Positions 10,462 through 19,192 of a stretch of DNA of 64,000 bases are shown here, piece after piece. Source of the DNA: Derxia gummosa DSM 723 (lineage in GTDB: Bacteria > Pseudomonadota > Gammaproteobacteria > Burkholderiales > Burkholderiaceae_E); contig NZ_AXWS01000014.1 of NCBI RefSeq assembly GCF_000482785.1, positions 372,001 to 436,000 of the forward strand, given 5' to 3'. Under the pieces are notes generated by a model that saw only the letters and a program-made list of their open reading frames with translations, did no database searches and was not told the origin of the DNA. Every line of letters starts with the position of its first letter. Position 1 is the stretch's first letter. The position numbers were made by a program, and so were the translations under genes.

Positions 10462-11070
10462 TCAGCCTTCGGCCGGCTTCGCGAGCGCGGCCTTCACCCG
10501 CTCGAAACGATCGGCGGCGGCGGTGATCTCGACGGCGCGGCGGCGCATGAGGTCGAGCATTTCGCCGAGCAGCGCCGACTCGTCGGCCTCGACCACCTGC
10601 TCGCCCACGAGCCAGCAGGCCAGCGCCGGCTCGTCGCGGCCGAGGGCGCGCGCGGTGTCGCGCTGCCAGTCGGTGCCGAACAGCAGCCGCGCCGAATCGC
10701 GGAACAGGTCGCGCGCCGTGGGCAGCTCGGCCGGTGCGACGCGCGGCGCGGGTGGCGTCACGGGCGCCTGCGGCTCGACCAGGCTGCGCGCGCGGGCGCG
10801 ACGCAGGGCGGCGTCTTCTTCGAGCGTGGCCTCGGCCAGACGGGAAACCTCGGGCAATACCGAGCGGATCATTTCGGCGGCGGTGAGCGGCACCGTCCAA
10901 TGCCGCTTTTCCGAAACCCAGCGCGCCTTCGGCACCCAGCGCAGGATGCGTTCGAGCGTGTCGGTGAATCCACATTTGATGAGAATTGCGTCATCCGTGA
11001 TCTCGATCCACGGATTGGGCGGGAAAGGATTTGCCGCCAGCAGGGCGCGCGCTTCTTCGAGGCTTGGCAT
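10462..11070 (-). CDS. Hypothetical protein with HARP-like N-terminus and HTH-like C-terminus
   Basis: The product has 202 residues. Residues 10-65 (IEITDDAILIKCGF ... RWVSEKRHWTVPLT) resemble the small HARP-type module of SNF2-family annealing helicases, in which an input value is followed by a W-x-VP strand; this is a weak visual match. Residues 125-175 (LLFGTDWQRDTARALGRDEP, then ACWLVGEQ) resemble the HTH of proteobacterial proteins with LFGxxWQxxLARALGVxxRTVRRW. The link between is Pro/Ala-rich. It is divergent from a small gene only 38 bp away, so promoters must overlap. The stop codon borders the DnaA-box-rich patch. A DNA-binding role is inferred, and the function is unknown. Confidence 0.7.
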   Translation of the reverse strand: MPSLEEARALLAANPFPPNPWIEITDDAILIKCGFTDTLERILRWVPKARWVSEKRHWTVPLTAAEMIRSVLPEVSRLAEATLEEDAALRRARARSLVEPQAPVTPPAPRVAPAELPTARDLFRDSARLLFGTDWQRDTARALGRDEPALACWLVGEQVVEADESALLGEMLDLMRRRAVEITAAADRFERVKAALAKPAEG

Positions 11071-11108
11071 GATGTCGCCTGCACTTTCAACAATTGGGAG
11101 CGATCATC

Positions 11109-11438
11109 ATGAGCACATCGCCCGCCGCAGGCAAACCCGACGCCGATGATTACCTCGAACTCTTCGGCCGATATGGCAAGGATTTCGGGCCGGTATATCT
11201 CGAAGCCGAAGACCAGACTTACCGATTGCTGTTCGAGCAGATCGTGCGATTGCTGATCGAGCCTTCGCCTTTCAATCTGAGCATGCCGCAGGAATTCCGC
11301 ATCACGGCGCAACGCTGGCTCAATGGCGACGACGAAGTCCAGCGCCACATGCGCGAACCGCAGATGCGGCATTTCATGCTCAGCGATTTCTACGACTACG
11401 TTCATCTGCGCAAGACGATGGGGCACGCGCCCTGGTGA
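11109..11438 (+). CDS. Small hypothetical protein
   Basis: The product is a soluble acidic protein of 109 residues rich in aromatic residues (YLELFGRYGKDFGPVYLEAE; C-terminal HFMLSDFYDYVHLRKTMG). I do not recognise the family. The ATG at 11109 is chosen over a TTG at 11094 because GGGAG at 11096-11100 sits eight bases upstream of the ATG. It diverges from the HARP/HTH-like gene with 38 bp between starts and may be controlled by it. Codon use is mixed but includes the host G/C-ending pattern. Confidence 0.65.
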   Translation: MSTSPAAGKPDADDYLELFGRYGKDFGPVYLEAEDQTYRLLFEQIVRLLIEPSPFNLSMPQEFRITAQRWLNGDDEVQRHMREPQMRHFMLSDFYDYVHLRKTMGHAPW

Positions 11439-11606
11439 CGGGGCTGCGACCGCGCCATGACGGGCGGAACGCCCTCGCCCGCCTTGCCGGCCACGCCCTG
11501 AGCCACGGCGCCGGCGATCCGCGTCGCCCGGCCCCGAAATTGCTGAAAGCCATACCGCGCGCAATTCCCTGTCGCGTTTGTCGGGTTTCATCCCGTGGAG
11601 AAGACC

Positions 11607-11912
11607 ATGGCTTTCGACATTTCTAAGGAATGGGGCGATGCCGATGTGGCGGCATTGCTCGGCTCGGTGGAAGACGATCGTGACTGGCGGCTCGAAGTCG
11701 GCAAGGACGCAATCGTGTCATTGCACGACATGACCGTGCCGACCGGCACCGAATATGACGCGACGATGCATTGCTTCTTCGAGATGTGGTCGCAGGGGAC
11801 TGATTGGGTCGGCCCCGGCGCGGCGTCCGACAAGAAACTCGTCGCCACCATCGCCAAGAAATTGCGCGAGAACTGGCCGAATCTCGTCGCGGGTCAGACG
11901 CTTTACGCCTGA
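11607..11912 (+). CDS. Small hypothetical protein
   Basis: The product has 101 residues and begins MAFDISKEWGDADVAALLGS. It has no signal peptide or membrane segment and I do not recognise a family. GGAG at 11597-11600 precedes the ATG at 11607; a GTG four codons earlier would overlap this site. It follows the previous small gene by 168 bp on the same strand. The downstream gap (11913-12196) contains a perfect 7-bp hairpin, GCAATGC (12023-12029) with GCATTGC (12034-12040), but no T run. Confidence 0.65.
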   Translation: MAFDISKEWGDADVAALLGSVEDDRDWRLEVGKDAIVSLHDMTVPTGTEYDATMHCFFEMWSQGTDWVGPGAASDKKLVATIAKKLRENWPNLVAGQTLYA

Positions 11913-12196
11913 TTCACGCGCGCGGCCGTATCGGATTTGCTGGCGCGGAATCGAGCCTGAATGGCTCTGGCTGCCGGGCAATCGGCTTTCATTTCCGTCC
12001 GAACCGAATTGCGTGAATTGCCGCAATGCAATCGCATTGCCCGCGCAATTGGACCCGATTCGCGCGGTCGCGGCGCGGCCGGCCTGATCCGGGCCGCGTG
12101 CCGACCAGCCTTTCCCGCCCCTGGCGGACCGCGCGCGTCGCGCCGTTCACCGAACAAGGGGCGCCGCCGGCAGGGCTTGCGCCGTGTGGCCGTGCC

Positions 12197-13339
12197 CTAG
12201 CGCACCGCCGCCGTCGCGCGCACGGCGGTCGCGCGCGCGCCCACCCAGCGGCCGACCAGATTGAGCATCTCGGGCGCGAGCGTTTCCTCGATGAAGGCGT
12301 ACTCCGACGGCAGGCCCTTGTCGGCGGTCTGGAACAGGTGGTTGAGGCCGGGCAGCTCGGCGATCGTGGTGTCGCGGTTCGATGCCAGCGCGCTGCGGAT
12401 CGCGCCGAGGTTGAGCGGACTGGGCACCTGCAGGTCCTTGCTGCCGCCCAGCGCCAGCACCGGGCAGCGCACGCGCGCCAGCGTCGGCGCCGGGTCGTAG
12501 GCCAGGAAGTAGCGGAACCAGGCCGAATAGATGCTCGACGACTCGCGCCGCGCCTGTTCGGCCGGCATGCCGCCGGCAGCGAGCGTGCGCATCAGCTCGG
12601 CGCGCGCCTGGCGCAGGTCGGGCTGGCCGACGGCCGCGCGCTGTACCGCGCGCGCCACCGCCAATGCTTCCTCCACGCGGTCGGGGGGGGCGCCCGAGGC
12701 TTCCTTGATCGCCTTCACCTGGGCCAGCACGTCCTCGGCGCCGGGCACGCCCACGCCCGCGAGCAGCACGATGAACGCGATGCGCGGATCGTCGGCGGCC
12801 ACCATCGGCGCGATCAGTCCGCCTTCGCTGTGGCCGATGAGGCCGACGCGGTCGGGATCGATCTCGGAGCGGGTGCGCAGCCAGGCGACGCCGGCCTCGA
12901 CATCGGTGGCGAGATCGGCCGTGGTGGCTTCGCGCAGGCCGGGCTGCGAGCCGCCCACGCCGCGGTCATCCACGCGCAATACCGCGATGCCATGCCGGCT
13001 CAGGTGGTCCGCAAGCACGAGGAAGGGCTTGTGACCGTAATAGCTCTCGTCGCGGTCCTGCGGCCCGGAGCCGGAGATGAGGATGACCGCCGGAAACGGC
13101 CCCGCGCCCTGGGGCACGGTGAGCGTGCCCGCGAGCTGCAGATGGGAGCGCTCGTTGACGTACACCACGTCCTCGCTGCGGTAGGGATAGGGCGGCAGGG
13201 GCGTCTGGGCGCGCAGCGCGGCCGGCGGCTCGCCGCGCGGCACGCCGGTGCGAGGCAATTCCTGCGCCGGTGCTGCGCTGCACAAAAGCAGTGCGGCAAG
13301 CGATGTCGCATACGCGCAGAAAGCGGGCAGGGGTCGCAT
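12197..13339 (-). CDS. Secreted alpha/beta hydrolase
   Basis: The protein has 380 residues and a Sec-type signal peptide (Leu/Ala-rich core, then CSAAPAQE near residue 25). The hydrolase core shows VILISGSGPQDRDE near residue 90 (oxyanion region), VLRVDDRGVGGS, the nucleophile elbow GHSEGG near 170, the acid in GGSKDLQVP and the histidine in ELPGLNHLFQ. This matches the family of BAAT/S9-like periplasmic hydrolases of unknown substrate. The ATG at 13339 is used; a TTG one codon earlier is possible. It is transcribed away from the DUF2788 gene. Confidence 0.85.
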   Translation of the reverse strand: MRPLPAFCAYATSLAALLLCSAAPAQELPRTGVPRGEPPAALRAQTPLPPYPYRSEDVVYVNERSHLQLAGTLTVPQGAGPFPAVILISGSGPQDRDESYYGHKPFLVLADHLSRHGIAVLRVDDRGVGGSQPGLREATTADLATDVEAGVAWLRTRSEIDPDRVGLIGHSEGGLIAPMVAADDPRIAFIVLLAGVGVPGAEDVLAQVKAIKEASGAPPDRVEEALAVARAVQRAAVGQPDLRQARAELMRTLAAGGMPAEQARRESSSIYSAWFRYFLAYDPAPTLARVRCPVLALGGSKDLQVPSPLNLGAIRSALASNRDTTIAELPGLNHLFQTADKGLPSEYAFIEETLAPEMLNLVGRWVGARATAVRATAAVR

Positions 13340-13420
13340 CAAGTGGCTCCGTCAAACTGGAATGACGCCAGGGCCGCCTGGGGCGGCCGGCGTAGCATCG
13401 AGACTTTTCCGGAGGTTCAC

Positions 13421-13630
13421 GTGTTCGGTTTCACCGAAGAACAAATCGCCAATTTCGGCCTCACCTGGGGCGTCGGCGGCTTCATCCTTCTGATGCTCGC
13501 GATCATCGCCAACCTCGCGCGCGAGTCGAAGGCCGGCAAGTTCGGGACCATCATCCTGTTCGTCGTGCTGGCCTTCGGCATCCTCGGCTTCGTCGCAAAG
13601 AACGTGCTCCAGTGGGTGCTCCACATCTGA
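13421..13630 (+). CDS. DUF2788 family small membrane protein
   Basis: The product has 69 residues and two membrane segments (about residues 15-32 and 45-62) separated by NLARESKAGKFGT, the signature of DUF2788. The start is GTG at 13421, set by GGAGG at 13411-13415, five bases upstream. The function of the family is unknown. It sits in the 81-bp gap to the divergent hydrolase and just in front of the sensor kinase gene, 40 bp away on the same strand. Confidence 0.85.
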   Translation: MFGFTEEQIANFGLTWGVGGFILLMLAIIANLARESKAGKFGTIILFVVLAFGILGFVAKNVLQWVLHI

Positions 13631-13670
13631 CCGGCGACGATCGGTCGAATTTCGGAGGTGGTCTCGCCTG

Positions 13671-16433
13671 ATGGAAAACCCTGATCCCGCCGCCTCCGGC
13701 CGGCCTCGGCTGCTGCTGCGCTGGCTGGTCGTGGCCACCGCCTACTACGCCACCGGGCGGCTCGGCCTCGCGGTGCCGTATGTCGGGACGCACATCACCC
13801 TGATCTGGCCGCCCACCGGCATCGCGCTCGCGGCGCTGCTGCTGTGGGGGCCGCGCATGTGGCCGGCCGTTTTCGCGGGGGCGCTGGCGGTCAACCTGGG
13901 CATCAGCGCGTCGGCCGCGCTGGCGGCGGGCATTGCCTGCGGCAATACCGCCGGGCCGGCGCTGGGCGCCTGGCTGCTGCGGCGCGGCGGTTTCGATCCG
14001 GCCTTCGAGCGGCGCGCCGACGTGCTGCGCTACGTGGCGCTGGGCGTGCTGCTGGCGATGCTGGTCAATGCGAGCAACGGCGTGATCCAGCTCTGGCTGC
14101 ACGGCCTGCTGCCGGCATCGGCGCTGTCGCGCGCCTGGTTCTACTGGTGGTGTGGCGACGCGGTGGGCGCGCTGGTGTGCGGCGTGCCGCTGCTGGCGCT
14201 TTCGGCGCGGCCGCCGTGGCGCCGCATGCCGGGCGAGATGGTCGAGGGCACGATCGGGCTGCTGCTGCTCGGCTGGACCGGCTGGGCGCTCTTCATGAGC
14301 GACCTGCCCTGGCTGCGCGACCTGACGCTGCCGCTCGTGTTCCTGCCCTTCCTCGGGCTGATCTGGGTCGCGCTGCGCTCGGGCGTGGCGATTGCGGCGC
14401 TCGGCGGGCTGCTGCTGTCGGCCTTCGCGGCGGTGGGCACGGCGCTCGGGCGCGGGCCGTTCGCGGTGCCCGACACGCACCAGAGCCTGCTCATGCTGTG
14501 GACCTACATCGCCACGCTGGCGGTGGCCAAGCTGATGCTCGTGGCGCTCACCGCCGAACTGGCGGCGAGCGAGGCGCGGCTGCGCATGATCGGCAACGGC
14601 CTGCGCGACCTCGTGTTCCAGCACGACCGCGAGGGCCGCTACATGGTCGTGCTCGACACCTGCGAGCCGCTGCTCGGCTATCGCGCCGACGAGCTGCTCG
14701 GCCGTGTCCGCTACCAGTTCATGCATCCCGAGGACGCCGACCGCTGCCGCGCCGCCGTCGAGGCCATGATCGAGACCCGCCTGCCCAGCCCGCCGGTCGA
14801 ATACCGCTACCGCCATGCCGACGGCCGCTGGATCTGGCTCCAGGGCCTCTCGACCCTCGTGACCGATGCCGCCGGCAGCGTGGTGGCGATCCAGGTCACG
14901 GCGCGCGACGTGTCGGCGCGCAAGGCCACCGAGGCCGCGCTCATGCGCAGCGAGGCGGTCAACCGCGGCGTGGTCGACGCGCTGCACGAGGGCGTGCTGG
15001 TGCTGCACGGCGATGGCGCCATCGTCTCGGCCAATCCGCGCGCGGCCGAGCTGCTCGGCTTCGATGCCGACGCGCCGCCGCCCGACATCGCCGAGCTGCT
15101 CAACCAGCGCGAGCTGCTGCATGCCGACGGCCGCCCGCGCGAATTCGCGCCCGGCACGCTCCAGGGCTTCGGGCGCTTTCCGGCCTTCAACCGGCGCGTG
15201 GTGGGGCTGCGCCTGCCCGGCGCGGCGCCGATCTGGCTCGACGTGAACGGCGAGCCGATCCCGCTCGCCGGCGAATCGGAATCGGGCTACGTGCTGTCCT
15301 TCGCCGACATCACCGGCCAGCGCGAGCACCAGCATGCGATCGAGCGCATGGCCTCGCGGCTCGCGCTCGCGTCGGCGGCGGCCGGGCTCGGGCTGTGGAG
15401 CGTCGATGCCGCGAGCGGCCGCGTCGAATGGGACGAGCGCGTGCGCGAGCAGCACGGTCTCGCCGCCGGCGCGCCGGTGCCCGACCTCGACGACTGGCTC
15501 GCGCGCTTCCAGCTCGAATCGGCGCCGCTCGCGCGCCGCCTGCTCGTCGAGCGCCGGCCGCCGCGCGAGCCGGTGGTGCTGCGCCTGCGCCTGCCCGACG
15601 GTGGCAGCGCCGAGATCGAGTTCAGCGCCCATGTCGAGCGCGATGCCGAGGGCGAGCCGGCGCGCGTGGTCGGGTTTTCGCGCGACGTCACCCAGCGCGA
15701 GCTGGCGACGCGGCTGCGCCACGAGCGCGACCTGGCCTACCGCGAGATGCGCACCCGCAACGAGTTCCTCGCCCGCATGAGCCACGAACTGCGCACGCCG
15801 CTCAACGCGGTGCTCGGCTTCGCCCAGCTCATCCCGGTGCAGGAAGGCGACGAGCTGACGCCGCGCGCGCGGCGCAATCTCGGCCACATCGTCGAGGCCG
15901 GCCATCACCAGCTCAGGCTCATCAACGACCTGCTGGAGCTGGCCCGCACCGCGCGCGAGGAATTCGCGGTCGAGAACACCGAACTCGCGCTCGCGCCGCT
16001 GATGCTGAGGCTGCGCCCGCTGGTCGAGGCCGCGTTGGCCGAGCGCAGCAACCGGCTCGTCATCGACTGCCCCGAGGCGCTGCGCCTGCGCGGCGACGAG
16101 CAGCGGCTGATGCAGGTGCTGCTCAACCTCGTGACCAATGCCGGCAAGTTCAGCCCGCACGGCAGCGCGGTCGAACTCAAGTGCGAGCAGGCCGACGGCA
16201 AGGTGAGCATCGCCGTGTGCGATCGCGGGCCGGGCATCCCGCCCGACGCGCTCGACCGCATCTTCGAGCCCTTCGTGGGCCGGGGCGCGGGCGCGCCGAG
16301 CGAGGGCGGCATGGGCCTCGGGCTGAGCCTGTCGCGCGCGCTGGCCACCGCGATGGGCGGCAGCCTCGTGGCCGCCAACCGGCCCGAGGGCGGTGCGCGG
16401 TTCACGCTCACGCTGCCGGCGGCCATGGGCTAA
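13671..16433 (+). CDS. MASE1-PAS hybrid membrane sensor histidine kinase
   Basis: This is a 920-residue sensor. Residues 15-290 form a MASE1 membrane domain with about eight helices (YYATGRLGLAVPYVG, IWPPTGIALAALLLWG). Two or three PAS folds follow at about 300-690; the first has the PAS/PAC strand ADGRWIWLQGLSTLV. The HisKA dimerisation helix carries the phospho-acceptor His705 in SHELRTPLNAVLGF. The HATPase_c domain has the N box LVTNAGKF, the G1 box DRGPGIP and the G2 box GMGLGLSLS. There is no receiver domain and no adjacent response regulator, so it is an orphan kinase whose partner is unknown. The ligand of MASE1 domains is not established. Confidence 0.9.
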   Translation: MENPDPAASGRPRLLLRWLVVATAYYATGRLGLAVPYVGTHITLIWPPTGIALAALLLWGPRMWPAVFAGALAVNLGISASAALAAGIACGNTAGPALGAWLLRRGGFDPAFERRADVLRYVALGVLLAMLVNASNGVIQLWLHGLLPASALSRAWFYWWCGDAVGALVCGVPLLALSARPPWRRMPGEMVEGTIGLLLLGWTGWALFMSDLPWLRDLTLPLVFLPFLGLIWVALRSGVAIAALGGLLLSAFAAVGTALGRGPFAVPDTHQSLLMLWTYIATLAVAKLMLVALTAELAASEARLRMIGNGLRDLVFQHDREGRYMVVLDTCEPLLGYRADELLGRVRYQFMHPEDADRCRAAVEAMIETRLPSPPVEYRYRHADGRWIWLQGLSTLVTDAAGSVVAIQVTARDVSARKATEAALMRSEAVNRGVVDALHEGVLVLHGDGAIVSANPRAAELLGFDADAPPPDIAELLNQRELLHADGRPREFAPGTLQGFGRFPAFNRRVVGLRLPGAAPIWLDVNGEPIPLAGESESGYVLSFADITGQREHQHAIERMASRLALASAAAGLGLWSVDAASGRVEWDERVREQHGLAAGAPVPDLDDWLARFQLESAPLARRLLVERRPPREPVVLRLRLPDGGSAEIEFSAHVERDAEGEPARVVGFSRDVTQRELATRLRHERDLAYREMRTRNEFLARMSHELRTPLNAVLGFAQLIPVQEGDELTPRARRNLGHIVEAGHHQLRLINDLLELARTAREEFAVENTELALAPLMLRLRPLVEAALAERSNRLVIDCPEALRLRGDEQRLMQVLLNLVTNAGKFSPHGSAVELKCEQADGKVSIAVCDRGPGIPPDALDRIFEPFVGRGAGAPSEGGMGLGLSLSRALATAMGGSLVAANRPEGGARFTLTLPAAMG

Positions 16434-16514
16434 GCCTGGGCGAGGCGGGCGCGGCGCGGCTGCTCGTGTCGCTCGCCCGCGCCGCCCGGTCGACGCGTCT
16501 TCACGCCGACGCGC

Positions 16515-17372
16515 TCAGTCGCGCGTCAGTGCCAGCGCCGACGCATGCGCCTCGACCGGCGCGCTGTCGATCGCAAGTACATGGCGCTCGACGCGCCGGA
16601 AGCCGCCGGCCGCGTCGTCATGGTCGTGGCGCTCGGCGATGCACAGTCCGGCCGGCGCGTCCGCGCCGCCCCAGCGGAGCAGCCAGACCGAATTGGGCAC
16701 GCCTTCGCGCACCCTGCGCGACACCGCCGTGCCTGCCTGGACCACCCACATCCGCCGTCCGGCGGTCTGGTGCGCCTCCTCGTGCGGCCGCAGATAGGGC
16801 AGATGGATATGGCCGCCGAGCAGCAGATCGGCGCCGGCGCGCGCCCAGGCCCGCGCCGCCGCGCGATGGCCGTGCAGCAGGTTGGCCTCGTCGCTGGCGC
16901 GGATGGCGAGCAGTGGCTGATGCGTCACCACCAGGCGCAGCTGGCCGGGTCGGGCCGCCGCTAGCCGCGCCGCCACGCGCTCGATCTGCGCGGCCGACAC
17001 CTCGCCGTCCTTGTGCCGCGCGGCGCGCGTGGTGTTGACGCCGATGACGAGCAGCCGGGCATCGTCATGCACCGGCTCCAGGTCGGCACCAAAGGCCGCC
17101 GCGTAGCGCGAATACGGCGCGCGCCAGCGCGTCCACAGGTCGAGCAGCGGCAGGTCGTGGTTGCCCGGCAGCAGCACGCGCGCCGCGATGCCCAGGCCGT
17201 CGATGAAGGCGCGCGCCGCCGCGAACTGGCCGTGCCGCGCGCGTTGCGTGATGTCGCCGGCCAGCACCAGCAGATCGGGGCGCGTGGCCTGCGCGAGCGC
17301 GGTGAGCGCCGCCGCCACCGCGGGACGCTCGGTGCCGAAATGCGGATCGGAGATCAGCAGCACACGGCTCAA
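16515..17372 (-). CDS. Metallophosphoesterase of the 3',5'-cAMP phosphodiesterase type
   Basis: The 285-residue calcineurin-like phosphoesterase has the five metal-ligand motifs in order: SDPHFG (residue 8), GDITQ (39), GNHD (70), THQP (about 148) and GGHIH (about 186). The substrate is not predictable. Its start codon overlaps the stop of the upstream lipid-kinase gene by four bases, so the two are translationally coupled. This pairing of a diacylglycerol-kinase-like protein with a phosphoesterase is common in proteobacteria and hints at phospholipid turnover. Confidence 0.88.
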   Translation of the reverse strand: MSRVLLISDPHFGTERPAVAAALTALAQATRPDLLVLAGDITQRARHGQFAAARAFIDGLGIAARVLLPGNHDLPLLDLWTRWRAPYSRYAAAFGADLEPVHDDARLLVIGVNTTRAARHKDGEVSAAQIERVAARLAAARPGQLRLVVTHQPLLAIRASDEANLLHGHRAAARAWARAGADLLLGGHIHLPYLRPHEEAHQTAGRRMWVVQAGTAVSRRVREGVPNSVWLLRWGGADAPAGLCIAERHDHDDAAGGFRRVERHVLAIDSAPVEAHASALALTRD

Positions 17373-18451
17373 GCCGTCGCCTCCGAGTCGAGCGTCGCGT
17401 CGCGCACGCCGGCCAGGTGCGGCGGCACCACTAGGTGCAGCACCGCCGGCGCCACGCCAAAGAGGAGCGGCGGATGCAGCTTCACGATCTCGCCGTCAAG
17501 CGCGAGCTTCACGCCGCGCCGCGCCCGGCGCCGGCCCGCGTGCACGGTCATGCGCCGGAACGCGAAGCGCGTGACATCGTCGGATTCAGCCAGCCGACCG
17601 AGCGCGCCGTCGAGCAGCACCCGCATCAGCCCCGGCGGGCCGAGCGGCGGCAGCGCGAAGGCGGCCAGCTCGCCATCGACCACGGCCTCGGCTTCCGGCA
17701 GGCCGAGCCGGGCCAGTTGCAGCGGGTTGTTGCCGACGATGAGCGTCGAGGCCCGCAGCGTGAGTGCCGGTCGCGCCAGCGCTTCGCTCTCGATGCCGAG
17801 CGCATACGGCCGGTGCTCGCGCCAGAGCGACACCAGCGCCGCGAAGGCCGCCACCAGCCGGCTGCGGCCGAGCCGCTGCTTCCACATCTCGCGTTCCTCC
17901 AGCAGGCGCGGATAGAGCCCGATGCTCGCATTGACGAGGAATACGCGGCCATTCACGCAGCCGGCCTGCACCCGCCGCAGCGCCGGCCGTTCCTGCGCCA
18001 GCGTGTCGATGCCCTCGGCCAGATCGACCGGCACGCCCTGGCTGCGCGCGAAGTAGTTGAAGGTGCCGCGCGGCAGCACGCCGAAGGCCACGCCCTGGCC
18101 GAGCACCTGCTGGGCGACGGCGTTGATCGTTCCGTCGCCGCCGGCCGCGACGACCACGCCGCCGCTCGCGCGCGCGCGTCGCACCGCCTCGGCGGCGAGA
18201 CCGGGCAGGCTGGCGCCGGCCTCGGCCAGCAGCAGCTGATGGCGTCGGCCCTCGCCCGGCGGACCGAGCCGCGCCGCGAGTGCCTCGGCGAGCGCGGCGC
18301 TGTCCTGCCGGCCCGAGCCGGCGTTGGCCACGATGAAGAGGGGCGGCGCGGTGGCCAGCGGCGGTGCGTCGGCGGGGCCGCCGGGGCGCGACAGGGGCGG
18401 CGATGTGCCAAGGGCGCCGTCGGCGCGGGACGGAATGGTCAGGTCAGGCAT
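17369..18451 (-). CDS. Diacylglycerol/lipid kinase family protein
   Basis: The 360-residue DAGK catalytic-domain protein phosphorylates a lipid alcohol with ATP. It shows IVANAGSGRQD near residue 40, AAGGDGTINAVAQQVL near 102, VLPRGTFNYFARSQG near 124 and the C-terminal LDGEIVKL. The ATG at 18451 overlaps the 3' end of the glycine-zipper gene by eight bases, and its own stop overlaps the phosphoesterase start, making a tight three-gene operon. Upstream in-frame starts lie inside the preceding gene and are not credible. The exact lipid substrate is unknown. Confidence 0.88.
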   Translation of the reverse strand: MPDLTIPSRADGALGTSPPLSRPGGPADAPPLATAPPLFIVANAGSGRQDSAALAEALAARLGPPGEGRRHQLLLAEAGASLPGLAAEAVRRARASGGVVVAAGGDGTINAVAQQVLGQGVAFGVLPRGTFNYFARSQGVPVDLAEGIDTLAQERPALRRVQAGCVNGRVFLVNASIGLYPRLLEEREMWKQRLGRSRLVAAFAALVSLWREHRPYALGIESEALARPALTLRASTLIVGNNPLQLARLGLPEAEAVVDGELAAFALPPLGPPGLMRVLLDGALGRLAESDDVTRFAFRRMTVHAGRRRARRGVKLALDGEIVKLHPPLLFGVAPAVLHLVVPPHLAGVRDATLDSEATA

Positions 18452-19061
18452 GCGACCCCGTCGATTGTCCCGGCGCGCGCACCGCGTCGAAGTCGGCCCA
18501 CTCGCCGTTGCGCCAGTCGCCCTGGGCCTGCTCCACGTCGCGCGCGCCCACGGTACGCAGCAGGTCGGCCACCTGCTGGCGCGCGGCGCCGTCTTCCACA
18601 TGGGCGGCGAGCAGCACGCCCGGCTCGCGCACGGCCGGGTCCTGTTCGGCGCCCGAGGGCTTTTCCGACGACGGGTGCCGGGGCTGCGTCGGCTGTGTCG
18701 GCTCGCGGGTGCGCAGCAGCGCCCCGCCAAGCGCGCCCGACAGCCCGCCGATGAGCGCCGCCACGATCACCAGGAGCGCGCCCGGAATCGTCGAGAGCGT
18801 CTCGCCGCTGGCAATGCCGACGCCCACGGCGGCGCCGATCGCCGCGCCCACCGCCACGCCCGCGATCGAGCCGCGTGGCGTGCGGTGCGAGGCCGCGTCC
18901 GACATGTGATCGCCGCCGATGGGCGTCCGCGCATGGCGGCCCGGCGGGTTGACGTAGTAGAGGCAGACATCCTCGTGCTTTAGGCCGCGACTCAGCAGCA
19001 CGCCTTCGGCGCGCTGGGCGGCGGGATAGTCCGTGAAGCGACCGGCAATGATCGAGGCCAT
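18444..19061 (-). CDS. Glycine-zipper membrane stress-type protein
   Basis: The product has 205 residues. The N-terminal 50 residues (ASIIAGRFTDYPAAQRAEG ... YYVNPPGRHA) resemble the ferredoxin-like flavour of general-stress proteins, with a partner strand near 145-195 (LLAAHVEDGAARQQVADLLR). Between them lies a glycine-zipper hydrophobic stretch at about 66-115. A strong AAGGAG sits just upstream of the ATG at 19061. It is the first gene of the operon with the lipid kinase and phosphoesterase. The function is unknown, though such proteins are often stress-induced in Burkholderiales. Confidence 0.8.
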   Translation of the reverse strand: MASIIAGRFTDYPAAQRAEGVLLSRGLKHEDVCLYYVNPPGRHARTPIGGDHMSDAASHRTPRGSIAGVAVGAAIGAAVGVGIASGETLSTIPGALLVIVAALIGGLSGALGGALLRTREPTQPTQPRHPSSEKPSGAEQDPAVREPGVLLAAHVEDGAARQQVADLLRTVGARDVEQAQGDWRNGEWADFDAVRAPGQSTGSHA

Positions 19062-19192
19062 GAACTTCTCCTTCTCCTCGGGGCGGGATGGCGCCGCGCC
19101 GTCGGCCCGCAGGCGCGCCGGCAGGGCGTCTGGGCCGACGATGACGCCCGACCCTCGCGCATCGCCAACCGCGAAGCAATTCGAGGCAGTTC

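Noticed and set aside
10082-11149. Ser/Arg-rich frame across the DnaA-box-like patch and the HARP/HTH gene
   Set aside because: Its sequence is low-complexity and it overlaps a better-supported gene on the other strand. The first part is made of repeated TCCAC words.
12026-13630. Long frame that ends with the DUF2788 protein
   Set aside because: Only the last 69 codons, from a GTG with GGAGG, are real. The rest is antisense to the hydrolase gene.
13551-16160. Antisense frame of about 870 codons over the histidine kinase
   Set aside because: It is an artefact of high GC3 in the kinase gene, as the kinase frame has all conserved boxes.
18439-19192. Treating the acyltransferase run-on as a genuine 250-residue domain
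   Set aside because: The run-on lies out of frame over a well-supported glycine-zipper gene with a strong ribosome binding site, and its residues look random (Arg/Gly/Ala).
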